From Candidatus Omnitrophota bacterium (GTDB lineage Bacteria > Hinthialibacterota > Hinthialibacteria > Hinthialibacterales > Hinthialibacteraceae): a stretch of 64,000 nt of DNA. The position numbers and the translations under genes were made by a program. The stretch lies in the NCBI GenBank assembly GCA_040755155.1, contig JBFMBP010000082.1:26595-90594 (forward strand), written 5' to 3'. The notes beneath the pieces are model-generated. The model saw only the letters and a list, made by a program, of their open reading frames with translations, was not told the origin of the DNA and made no database searches. Of this stretch, positions 27,379 to 35,272 are shown piece after piece (the first letter of the stretch is position 1; each line of letters begins with the position of its first letter).

Positions 27379-27683
27379 TGGAGGAACCTTTCATTTTGTT
27401 TGATCGATAATGATTGGCAACGATTAAGTTTATCGGAAAATATATCCTTTTAAGGCCGTCAGTCCAGGAGCGGAAGGAGATTTATATCGTCCTCTACAAT
27501 CCTTCGATGAATCGATTTTCGTATAAAAGGCTCAATTTCGATCATGGATTCCCTTTATCGTTTCTTGAAATAGAATAAATCAGGATATTGCTTTTGAGAA
27601 TCGTTTCATTCTTTTGCGATTGGTTGTTCGATAGAGTTGCGATTCGGGAAAACATGATGCGGAGGATGTCTCCATATCTTTCT

Positions 27684-27711
27684 TTGACAAGCCAATAAAC
27701 AAGGATAAAAT
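27684..27711 (+). promoter_or_regulatory. Predicted promoter of the 27721 coiled-coil gene (in gap 27379-27720)
   Basis: TTGACA at 27684-27689, 16-bp spacer, TAAAAT at 27706-27711. The expected start of transcription falls within a few bases of the ATG at 27721, so the mRNA may be leaderless or the real start may be Met9 (27745). The remaining 300 bp of the gap back to trpS contain nothing recognisable. Confidence 0.55.
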
Positions 27712-27720
27712 AATTATCAA

Positions 27721-28656
27721 ATGAAAACGATGATGCCTATTTCGATGAACGAGCAAGATCTTCGAAAACATATCGATCTCCTGGCTAATGGAGGAAGCGA
27801 CAGCATTCTCTCGGAAATGAAGAAGGAGATCAAATCCATCGAAGAAACGATCCAGAGACAGAATACTAGTGAACAGAACATCCAGCGGGAGTTTAAGAAC
27901 ATTATCCTGGAAGTCGGTTTTCTCTATAAAAAAGCCGAAAAATCGGCTCTTCCCTTGGATACCTCCTTGCTGCGCATTCAGCGAATTGAAGCCAAACCCC
28001 CAATCAAACGATACCTTCAATTGGCGCAAGAACTCAGCCAAACCGATTCGAGCCGAACGCATACGGCGCTGAATCGAGAGTTTCAATTTATAAAAATGCA
28101 AAATGCGAAAGATTTATCCGATATCGTATCCAATCAACATCAAGCTCTCGTGCACCGTTTGAACCTCATTAACTGTTGGAAGACGCTAATGATGTTGGAA
28201 ATAAAGATTCTTAAGCAAATCAAGGAATTGATCTCCATCAATCTCATTCGGAAGGCGCAGGAAACCAACGATCCAGGCTCTCTTGAGTTTATCCTGGAAA
28301 AGTTGAATGCGTTGGAAACCGATCCCCACTCGCTTAGGATGAGCGATATCGATAAATCAACTCTGGCGAAAAGCAACCTGGCCGCTTTGATGAAGACGCT
28401 TCGAGAGCAGTTGAACGAAGTGATCGTGATTGGAAAAACGCTTATTGAAAAACAAACGGTTTACGAATCCTTACAAAGCGTTGTGGGCAACATCAAAGAG
28501 GCGTTGCCGTCTTCCTATATCCAGGAATCCATACCCTCCGAACAACCAGCGGCTGTTGCCGCGGAGGAAACTCCCGCGGATGCTTCCGCCGTACCCCCCG
28601 AAAAGAAATCAACCATTCGCATGGCCTTTACGAGTCAATCAAGAAAAGAATCATAA
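27721..28656 (+). CDS. Coiled-coil protein, paralogue of the 22601 gene
   Basis: 311 aa, helical and charged, no signal peptide or TM segment. It aligns along its length with the 294-aa protein at 22601 (motifs listed there), with a Pro/Ala-rich linker (residues about 265-295: PSEQPAAVAAEETPADASAV) before the basic end KKSTIRMAFTSQSRKES. The linker plus basic tail suggests an attachment segment. Function unknown. A consensus-like promoter lies immediately upstream. The pair is separated by sulfatase, methyltransferase and trpS genes, so it is a dispersed rather than tandem duplication. Confidence 0.7.
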   Translation: MKTMMPISMNEQDLRKHIDLLANGGSDSILSEMKKEIKSIEETIQRQNTSEQNIQREFKNIILEVGFLYKKAEKSALPLDTSLLRIQRIEAKPPIKRYLQLAQELSQTDSSRTHTALNREFQFIKMQNAKDLSDIVSNQHQALVHRLNLINCWKTLMMLEIKILKQIKELISINLIRKAQETNDPGSLEFILEKLNALETDPHSLRMSDIDKSTLAKSNLAALMKTLREQLNEVIVIGKTLIEKQTVYESLQSVVGNIKEALPSSYIQESIPSEQPAAVAAEETPADASAVPPEKKSTIRMAFTSQSRKES

Positions 28657-28880
28657 TAAGCGATGCGATGGGAATGGAATCAAAACTGATTTTCACAGCC
28701 CCCTTAACCATCAAATTAGGCCAAGATTTTAGCCGTGAAGTAAAAGGTCTAGGCGGTAAAGACTATCTTCAATGTGCGTCCCTCCAGCCAGGGGATGGCG
28801 ATCGGTTCTTGAAATTTTTTCACGCCCAGAAAAAGGATAGAGGGGATGAGCATAAGGCGAGTATTTTAAGGATTTCCAAC

Positions 28881-28904
28881 AAAAAGCCCCCGATTTCTCG
28901 GAGG
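28881..28904 (-). terminator. Terminator after tRNA-Arg
   Basis: On the minus strand: stem CCTCCGA/TCGGGGG (one G-T wobble) closed by a GAAA tetraloop, then CTTTTTG. It starts 12 bases past the tRNA end. Between 28657 and here the plus strand has no convincing gene. Confidence 0.8.
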
Positions 28905-28915
28905 CGGGATTTTCG

Positions 28916-28989
28916 TACGCCTGGAGGGATTCGAACCCCCGACACCTGGAACCGGAATCCAGTGCTCTATCCAGCTGAGCCACAGGCGC
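28916..28989 (-). tRNA. tRNA-Arg (CCG)
   Basis: Minus strand: acceptor GCGCCTG/CAGGCGT (first pair G-U), D-arm GCTC-AGCTGGATA-GAGC, anticodon arm CTGGA-TTCCGGT-TCCAG with anticodon CCG (reads CGG, arginine), T-arm GGGGG-TTCGAAT-CCCTC, discriminator A. CCA is not encoded, unlike the tRNA-Val above. Confidence 0.96.
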
Positions 28990-29003
28990 ATATGAATGGA
29001 TGT

Positions 29004-29032
29004 ATTATAATTCTATTGGCCGAGTCAGACAA
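29004..29032 (-). promoter_or_regulatory. Promoter of tRNA-Arg
   Basis: Minus strand: TTGTCT (29032-29027), 17-bp spacer, perfect TATAAT (29009-29004). The -35 lies inside the last codons of the upstream HNH gene. Transcription would start about 8 bases before the mature tRNA. Confidence 0.7.
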
Positions 29033-29621
29033 CGGCTTCCGCGGTTTCTTCCTCGTCGTAAAATAGGTATTTGCGCCAGACCGTCCGCTTCTCCCCCATT
29101 AAGCGTACGAGATGCAAGAATGTAGGAAGAGTAGGGCGATGGGGGCGGTGCAGCAGGGTCATGCCGATCTCTTCTACAAAGTAATTGCCCTTTTTATGGT
29201 TGCAGCTTTTGCAGGCGGTAACGACGTTGTTCCATGCGTCTTTGCCCCCGCGCGAAACGGGGATGACGTGATCGAGCGTCAGTTGATCGGGGGAGAATTG
29301 ATCCCCGCAATAAGAGCAGCGAAAGCCATCTCGCAAAAAAATGTTTTTGCGGCAGAAAGGAATGGGGCGGTAGGGCAGGGTGATATAGCGCCGCAGCCGG
29401 ATGACTTCGGGGATTTTCATGTCGAGGCTGGTGGAGCGGACGACTTCTTCCGCGTTTTCCACGATATCCGCCTTGCCGGAAATCAGCATAACGATGGCCC
29501 GCCGGGCGGTGCAGATGTTGATCGCCTCGTAGCTGGAGTTGAGAACCAATACCCGATGCTTGTGAAACACGGGCGCATTCCTCGCTTCCATGGCTTCCTT
29601 ATCGCTCTCGGCGGCGTTCAT
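29025..29621 (-). CDS. HNH endonuclease family protein
   Basis: 198 aa. The C-terminal half is an HNH module with two CxxC zinc knuckles (FRCSYCGDQF and TACKSCNHKKGN) around LTLDHVIPVSRGGKDAWNN, where DH and the later N and H are the catalytic signature. The N-terminal half (VLVLNSSYEAINICTARRAIVML) is the part common to the widespread RNA/DNA-processing-like HNH family found singly in bacterial chromosomes; no restriction partner is present. The ATG at 29621 overlaps the stop of the upstream GNAT gene (ATGA), so translation is coupled. TTG 29627 is rejected. Confidence 0.9.
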   Translation of the reverse strand: MNAAESDKEAMEARNAPVFHKHRVLVLNSSYEAINICTARRAIVMLISGKADIVENAEEVVRSTSLDMKIPEVIRLRRYITLPYRPIPFCRKNIFLRDGFRCSYCGDQFSPDQLTLDHVIPVSRGGKDAWNNVVTACKSCNHKKGNYFVEEIGMTLLHRPHRPTLPTFLHLVRLMGEKRTVWRKYLFYDEEETAEAVV

Positions 29622-30604
29622 GTCCAATAGTGGAGATGATGATCCGCGGAGAGGATCCGGAAACCATTGTTTTCATAGAAGCGGATGGCTTGCAGGTTGT
29701 CGGCCATAGTGCGGAGTTCAACGATGTCGACCCTGCCTTCGAACCAGGAAAAGGCAGCTTGAAGCAGAGCGCGTCCTACGCCTTGACCCTGAAAGCGCCG
29801 ATCTACTACGATGAAGTCGATGACGCCAATCCGTTTATTGATATACGGCATCAAGGAGGATGTCGTCAACAGCGTCGCGAAGCCCGCGATTTCTCCTCCC
29901 TGTTCCGCTACATACACTTTCTGAGCCATGCCGCCCGCGCACTGGCGTATCCATTCCGCGAAGAGATCGCTGGCGCAGCTGCGGGGAAAACGAATCTCGC
30001 AAAAAAAGTGGCTGTGAACGTGATTTTTACGGCCGATCTCTTCCAAGATTGGCAAGTCCCGCCGCTTAAAATCGCGTAGAATTAACGTATCGTATTTTTG
30101 CTTGATTTTTTTGTCAACGCTTGCTGATGGGGCGCAAAGGCGTTGGGACATGCGGATCGAGGAGCCGGCGTGAATGAAGCCGTTTTCAATCATTTTGTAG
30201 GATAATGCGGCGTTATAGGCTTCGATTCGCGTTACGTAAACGTCTCCGTCCTTCTTATTCAACGTCTGCAGCAACGATTTCGTCACTGCGTCCAGGGATG
30301 CTTCGTCGGCGGTGAAAAAGAAGAGGGGTTGAATTTTAAAATATTTGCAGCCGAAATGCTGAGAGTGCCAAGCGCATGGTTTAATGGAAGCGAACGATTT
30401 TACGCTTCCTTTTTCCAGAAAGAGATAATGCGAAACTTCGGGATTATGGGATCGCAGACTGCGCAGGATGCGATGGCAATGAAAATCGGAAATGCCCGGC
30501 TGCGCCAGGTAATCGACATGGCGCTCGCGCCGAAAGATGCGTTCTTCGGTGAACGCACGGCGAATGAGTTCGCTATGCTTCCTCCTCGCAGGGATTATTT
30601 CCAT
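29618..30604 (-). CDS. GNAT-family N-acetyltransferase
   Basis: 328 aa. The C-terminal GNAT domain (about 175-328) has the acetyl-CoA loop RRFQGQGVGRALLQAAF (Q/R-x-x-G-x-G/A) and the closing strand LQAIRFYENNGFR. The N-terminal 170 residues look like a second, degenerate GNAT-like half. The layout resembles WecD/FdtC-type sugar-amine acetyltransferases, but the substrate is not evident. First gene of a two-gene unit with the HNH gene (4-bp overlap). Confidence 0.85.
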   Translation of the reverse strand: MEIIPARRKHSELIRRAFTEERIFRRERHVDYLAQPGISDFHCHRILRSLRSHNPEVSHYLFLEKGSVKSFASIKPCAWHSQHFGCKYFKIQPLFFFTADEASLDAVTKSLLQTLNKKDGDVYVTRIEAYNAALSYKMIENGFIHAGSSIRMSQRLCAPSASVDKKIKQKYDTLILRDFKRRDLPILEEIGRKNHVHSHFFCEIRFPRSCASDLFAEWIRQCAGGMAQKVYVAEQGGEIAGFATLLTTSSLMPYINKRIGVIDFIVVDRRFQGQGVGRALLQAAFSWFEGRVDIVELRTMADNLQAIRFYENNGFRILSADHHLHYWT

Positions 30605-30666
30605 CGGATCGGCGCTCCCCTTAGCTAACGTGTTTTCTCGGATTATTCCCAGTATAATCTATCATT

Positions 30667-31788
30667 ATGGTAAAAAAACGTTTTTTAGCAACTTTTTTTC
30701 AAAAAAAGAGATCGGTCGAAAGCTATTCCCTTCCGTCGGCACCGATTTCCGATGCGACGAAAGAGTACATCCGGCGTTTGCCCAAAGCGGAAATTCATCT
30801 GCACTTCGAGGGAACCGTCGGAGCGAAAGCCATTCTGCGGATGGGGCGCAAATATGGCGTCGATGAAATAAGAACGCGCAGTGATGCGGAATGGTTATTG
30901 TATTTCGACCACCCGCAAATGTTTTTCCAGAATTTTTTGTTCGTCTCGTCTCTCTTGAGGAGCGAAGAAGATTTCTTCGAGGCGGCGTTGGAATTGGGAA
31001 CGCGGTTCGCCGAGGAGAATATCCGTTACGCGGAAATTACGATTGCGCCGCAGAAGTTCATGCGGGCGGGAGTTCCCTATCCTCGGATGCTGGAAGCGAT
31101 CGATGCGGGGTTGCGGGAAGCGCCGCAAAGCGCTCGCCGAGATTATCGATACATCATCGACATCGTGCGCGATCTAGGGCCGGAAATCGGGATGGAGACG
31201 ATGCGGGCGGTGGAAAAGCATCCTCACGAGCGCGTCGCGGGGATCGGCCTGGGCGGCGGAGAGAATTATCCGGCGGAATTATCGAAAGAGGTTTTCGAGT
31301 TCGCCGCCGCCCTTGGACTGCGCAAGACCGCCCATGCGGGCGAGGGGTGCGGACCACTATCCGTCTGGAGCGCGATTCGCTCGCTGGGCGTAGAGCGCAT
31401 CGATCATGGAGTACGTTCGCGGGAGGATCCCAAATTGGTGGATTATCTCGCTGCGCGCCAGATGCCGCTCAATCTATGCCTAACCAGCAATCTCATGCTA
31501 GGCGTAACGCCATCGCTATGGGAGCATCCCTTGCGTTATTACCACGAGCGGGGGATCCCGGTCAATTTGAGTACGGACGATCCCGCCTTTTTCAAGACGA
31601 CGCTATCGCAGGAATTGGAATTAGCCGTCATCCATCGACAAATCGAACTGGAACAAATTCCCGAATTTATGCAAAACGCCCTCCGCGCTTCCTTCTTGCC
31701 GGAAGCGGAGAAGAGGGCGTTCTTGACAGAATTTGTCAGCGAGACGGAAGCGTTGCGCCAGGCGCAGCCACTACGCGCGGAATCGTAA
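30667..31788 (+). CDS. Adenosine deaminase family enzyme
   Basis: 373 aa, metal-dependent TIM-barrel deaminase of adenosine, adenine or a related purine nucleoside. Zinc ligands: HxH in PKAEIHLHFEGT (His44, His46), the catalytic HAGEG block, RIDHGVRS, and NLSTDDPAFF with the Asp ligand. The motif set also fits aminodeoxyfutalosine deaminases, so the substrate is open. A TATAAT lies at 30653-30658, only 8 bp before the ATG, so either the message is leaderless or translation begins further in; the catalytic domain starts near residue 31. The last 53 bp overlap the end of the convergent CRTAC1 gene. Confidence 0.88.
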   Translation: MVKKRFLATFFQKKRSVESYSLPSAPISDATKEYIRRLPKAEIHLHFEGTVGAKAILRMGRKYGVDEIRTRSDAEWLLYFDHPQMFFQNFLFVSSLLRSEEDFFEAALELGTRFAEENIRYAEITIAPQKFMRAGVPYPRMLEAIDAGLREAPQSARRDYRYIIDIVRDLGPEIGMETMRAVEKHPHERVAGIGLGGGENYPAELSKEVFEFAAALGLRKTAHAGEGCGPLSVWSAIRSLGVERIDHGVRSREDPKLVDYLAARQMPLNLCLTSNLMLGVTPSLWEHPLRYYHERGIPVNLSTDDPAFFKTTLSQELELAVIHRQIELEQIPEFMQNALRASFLPEAEKRAFLTEFVSETEALRQAQPLRAES

Positions 31789-34700
31789 GCGATTCGTTGG
31801 GCTTGGCATAGATGCGCGTGTTGTATTCTAGTGTGTATTTCAAGTTCTCTTCGTTCAGCGGGTAAGCTTCGTCCGGACTGTAGGGGTAAACCGTCATCGC
31901 CTTGAAAGGCAATGGGCCAACCGTTACGCCATGCGCCGTGCTATAATCGAAATCTTTCACCCAGCCGCAGAAGTGGAGAAAGTAAGTCGTTCCTTTATCC
32001 TTTCTTTCCGGCGCGGCGGCGAATTGCGCGGCGATTTCGTCGCCATGCTGCATGATAATGTATTGGTCGTCGAACTCTTGAAGCAGAGGCAGCACTCCGC
32101 CATAACGGGTGTAGGCGCCCAGCTGGTAGAGCCAGCGGGAATTGCTGGAGCGGCGATTGTAATCGTGCCATTGAGGACCGGCTCCATCGAGATCGTAAGT
32201 TTGCGTATAGCCGCCGTAATGCAGATCGGCGGACGTCAACTCCTGCTTATGGATTTGAAAACCTTCCGTAATCGGCGACGGATCGGCGAGGATTCGATCC
32301 CAATGGATTTGTAGCGTGGAGACGATGCGAATGGAACGGTCGGAAGTTAGAAAAGCGTTGGATAAATCTATTGCGACGGTTTTCAATTTCCCGGCGGGAA
32401 ATCCCATCGATTTCATGACAGTCTGCCATTCGCCTTTTTCGTTCTTAGTTTGCAAATAGGGCATGACGAAATTGAATTCGGGATTTTGCTCCAAGGCTCG
32501 GGCGGTGCTGGAACAAGGCCAATCCACGTAGCCCGTCATGAAGAGGAATAGCGTCTTAGCGTCCTTAAAATCGTTGAGATCGATTTCGAACCAATATTCC
32601 TCGTTGACGCTTTCGTAGCGTCCCGATTTCCACGGGCGGGGATAGCGGTGGTCGTTTTCGCGGATAAGTTCCGTCGCGTCTTGGCCTAGATTGTCAACGA
32701 CGCGGCGGGGCGCACGCGCCTCTTGCGAAACGCCGTAGAGTTGGAATTCGGGAAACGGCGGTACGGTAAACTTGTCGCTGGAATAGACTTCCATTTCCGG
32801 GGGATGCTCGATAGTCAACAATTCGAGTTTGTCGAGGTAAGTAATCTCCGGCATCTCTTCCAAGATTCTAAACTCGAATTTCCCATCGATTGGCTTTAAT
32901 TGATCGCCGCGAAGGCGGATGTATTCCTCCGGACGCGGGGGGAAGAATCCGCCGCCGACGTATAACCCAATCGGCGCGACGCACAGTGAATCGGCGATGA
33001 ATTCGAATTGCTTTCCATTCCAGGCGTAGACGAAAGGACAGGAGCCGATGTACCCCGGCTTTTCGTCGATGACGATGTTCTGGTTGGCCTGGGCGTGGAT
33101 GACATTTTGGAAGATGCCGTTGGGCCAGGTGAGACGAAGCACGTCCGCTTGCGAGCGGGCGCCGATTCCAATATGGGTGAAGGGAGTGGCGACTTCCCGG
33201 TTTACGCGAAACAGATCGTCTTTGAGAAGAATCTTGGAGCCGCAGCCGTCGATGGCGTTTTTCTTGCCGTTTATCTTGACCGTGAGCCAGTTGTTTTGAT
33301 TGCCGCCTTTATTTTCAAAGGGAATTATAGCGCCGTTGGAATCAACCGTTAGCAAATCGAGGTCGCCGTCGAAATCGAGATCGGCGGCGAGGGCGGTTTT
33401 GAAATAAATTTTTTTATCCAGTTTTTCTAATAAAGTAAATTTCATATCGAGGGGATATTGATTGCAGGCGAATAGGGAGGGGATGGTAAAAAATAAATCT
33501 TCATAGCCGTCATTATCGCCGTCGAAAGCAGTAAGCAGCTTACTGTATTCCATTTGACGATTTTTTTTAAAGGCTTCCAAGGGCTGCAAGGACCAATCGG
33601 GCTGCACTTGCCAAACGATCGATTCTGGGGATGAATCTCCCGTCCAGGCGATATCCATCCGCCCATTATTATCGAAGTCGCGGCACAGAAGACGGGAAGA
33701 AGGAGTATGGGAATTTCTCTCGAGAGGAACAGATAGTCTCTTTTTGAATCGTAATTGCCGTTCGTTGGAGTAGATTTCCAACTTTCCAAGAGTCAGCCGG
33801 ACAAGATCGAGATCGTTGTCGTAATCCAAATCGGAAACGGCGATGGAGAGGCTCTGGGCTGGATCGAGACCTTCGAAAGACATTCCGACGCTACCGACGC
33901 CTCCGGGACCGACTGCGCCTCCAGCGCCGACGAAGCCATCGGGACCAACGTAGCCTCCAGGACCGACGAAGCCTCCGACGCCGATTAAACCTTTAGCGCC
34001 CACGAACCCCCCAGCGCCGTTGTTTTGGAAGATGGCGTCGCCTTTGGCCGATGCGACGATCAAATCCAAATCGCCCTCGTGGTCGATGTCAGCCCAAATC
34101 GCTTCATTCGCCCCTATCGCCATGATTCCCGATTCCTTGCCAACGTCCTTGAACGAGCCGTCGGCCTCGCGGCGCAGAAGAACTAATTGCCCGGGGGAAT
34201 AGAGAACTAGATCGATGTCGTCATCGTTATCATAATCGGCGGCGGCGCAACCCCACCAGTTCCCATTGGGCAGCGGCGTCTTCGTAAGCGCTTCGCCTTT
34301 ATCAGAAAGCGTCAACAGGAATGCTGCGCCGGTTTTGGCGCAGACAACGGCGGTGGTTTGGCGAACCTGGGATTGAGAGAGCAGAGCGAGCAGGCGGCAG
34401 GAAGCGCCGTCTAGCGCTTTTACGAGGTATTCTTGACGGATTTTGTCGGGGACGAATTGGACTTGGATATCCGTCGTGAATTTGGGCAGGTCTTCCTTGG
34501 CGATATCGAATTCGATGGGGCCGAGAAATTTGCCTTCGTCTACGGCGTCGGGCGGGCGTTGTTCTTCCGTCTGCTTCAGTTCGCGGAATTTTTTTTGCAA
34601 TTCCGCGGCGCGCTGCATATCGCGCTGACGGGAATAGTAGAGCAATAACTGATAATAGGAACTCGAATGCTTGGGATCGTGTTGAATAATTTTTTCATAC

Positions 34701-35161
34701 CAAGGCGCCGCTTCCTGATCCCGTTTCAGCTGAGAGAGAGAAAGGGCGTAGTTATAGAGGGAAGCGGGATCGGCGGCGTCTTTTTCGACGACGAGGCGAA
34801 AACACTCGACGGCATGGGTGGAATCGCCGATTTTCTTATAGGCCAGCCCCAACGTGTAATAGGCGAAGGGATTATCCGGGGACATGGCAAGAGCCTTTTT
34901 CAGGAGTTGAATGCTCTCTTCCTCCTTCTCCCCATGATAATGGGCGATGCCGAGGTTAATGGCGTCGGATGCGGATTGAGGAACGAGCGCCGCCGCTTGG
35001 CCGTAAGCTTCAATAGCTTTGGGAAAATCTTCTTCTTCCATATACGCTTGGCCTAAAGCGCGCAGGCGGTTCAGGTTGGAACTAGCCTCCGCCATATTCG
35101 CAGGCGTCAGGAATAAAGAAGCGGCGAAGAGCGAAATAAGAATAAAAGACAATTTGGACAT
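31736..35161 (-). CDS. Secreted CRTAC1-type protein: TPR, FG-GAP/VCBS propeller, ASPIC/UnbV
   Basis: 1141 aa. Signal peptide (MSKLSFILISLFAASLFL, cut near AEASS), four to five TPR units (about 30-190), FG-GAP/VCBS repeats with calcium-type DYDNDDDIDL and DLDFDGDLDLL loops (about 270-640), then the ASPIC/UnbV segment (NNWLTVKINGKKNAIDGCGSK, RLTWPNGIFQN) and a 400-residue C-region seen in some CRTAC1 homologues. Probably an extracellular or periplasmic surface protein; biochemical role unknown. A Gly-rich insert interrupts the propeller (33889-34018). GAGG 10 bp before the ATG. Confidence 0.88.
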   Translation of the reverse strand: MSKLSFILISLFAASLFLTPANMAEASSNLNRLRALGQAYMEEEDFPKAIEAYGQAAALVPQSASDAINLGIAHYHGEKEEESIQLLKKALAMSPDNPFAYYTLGLAYKKIGDSTHAVECFRLVVEKDAADPASLYNYALSLSQLKRDQEAAPWYEKIIQHDPKHSSSYYQLLLYYSRQRDMQRAAELQKKFRELKQTEEQRPPDAVDEGKFLGPIEFDIAKEDLPKFTTDIQVQFVPDKIRQEYLVKALDGASCRLLALLSQSQVRQTTAVVCAKTGAAFLLTLSDKGEALTKTPLPNGNWWGCAAADYDNDDDIDLVLYSPGQLVLLRREADGSFKDVGKESGIMAIGANEAIWADIDHEGDLDLIVASAKGDAIFQNNGAGGFVGAKGLIGVGGFVGPGGYVGPDGFVGAGGAVGPGGVGSVGMSFEGLDPAQSLSIAVSDLDYDNDLDLVRLTLGKLEIYSNERQLRFKKRLSVPLERNSHTPSSRLLCRDFDNNGRMDIAWTGDSSPESIVWQVQPDWSLQPLEAFKKNRQMEYSKLLTAFDGDNDGYEDLFFTIPSLFACNQYPLDMKFTLLEKLDKKIYFKTALAADLDFDGDLDLLTVDSNGAIIPFENKGGNQNNWLTVKINGKKNAIDGCGSKILLKDDLFRVNREVATPFTHIGIGARSQADVLRLTWPNGIFQNVIHAQANQNIVIDEKPGYIGSCPFVYAWNGKQFEFIADSLCVAPIGLYVGGGFFPPRPEEYIRLRGDQLKPIDGKFEFRILEEMPEITYLDKLELLTIEHPPEMEVYSSDKFTVPPFPEFQLYGVSQEARAPRRVVDNLGQDATELIRENDHRYPRPWKSGRYESVNEEYWFEIDLNDFKDAKTLFLFMTGYVDWPCSSTARALEQNPEFNFVMPYLQTKNEKGEWQTVMKSMGFPAGKLKTVAIDLSNAFLTSDRSIRIVSTLQIHWDRILADPSPITEGFQIHKQELTSADLHYGGYTQTYDLDGAGPQWHDYNRRSSNSRWLYQLGAYTRYGGVLPLLQEFDDQYIIMQHGDEIAAQFAAAPERKDKGTTYFLHFCGWVKDFDYSTAHGVTVGPLPFKAMTVYPYSPDEAYPLNEENLKYTLEYNTRIYAKPNESLTIPRVVAAPGATLPSR
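33889..34018 (-). repeat. Gly-rich GGFVGPGG-type repeat inside the CRTAC1 gene
   Basis: About 43 codons of imperfect pentamers GG-[FYA]-V-G and GP-GG, coded mainly by GGxGxx triplets with similar DNA units (GGCTTCGTCGGT and variants). It lies between two calcium-type propeller loops. It looks like recent slippage growth in a surface loop. Confidence 0.75.
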
Positions 35162-35272
35162 TGTTAATCAACCTCGATTTTTGGGGAAAATAAGAACGGA
35201 ATCCATCCACTTTCCATAAAATGAATGCGTTAATCCTAAGACTTTTTCATTTATTTTAAAGACGGAGAAAGG

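Noticed and set aside
28729-28983. 84-codon minus-strand ORF
   Set aside because: Runs across tRNA-Arg and its terminator.
28668-29066. 132-codon ORF on the plus strand
   Set aside because: Its second half runs through the tRNA-Arg gene and the HNH gene end; the first 60 codons have no supporting signal.
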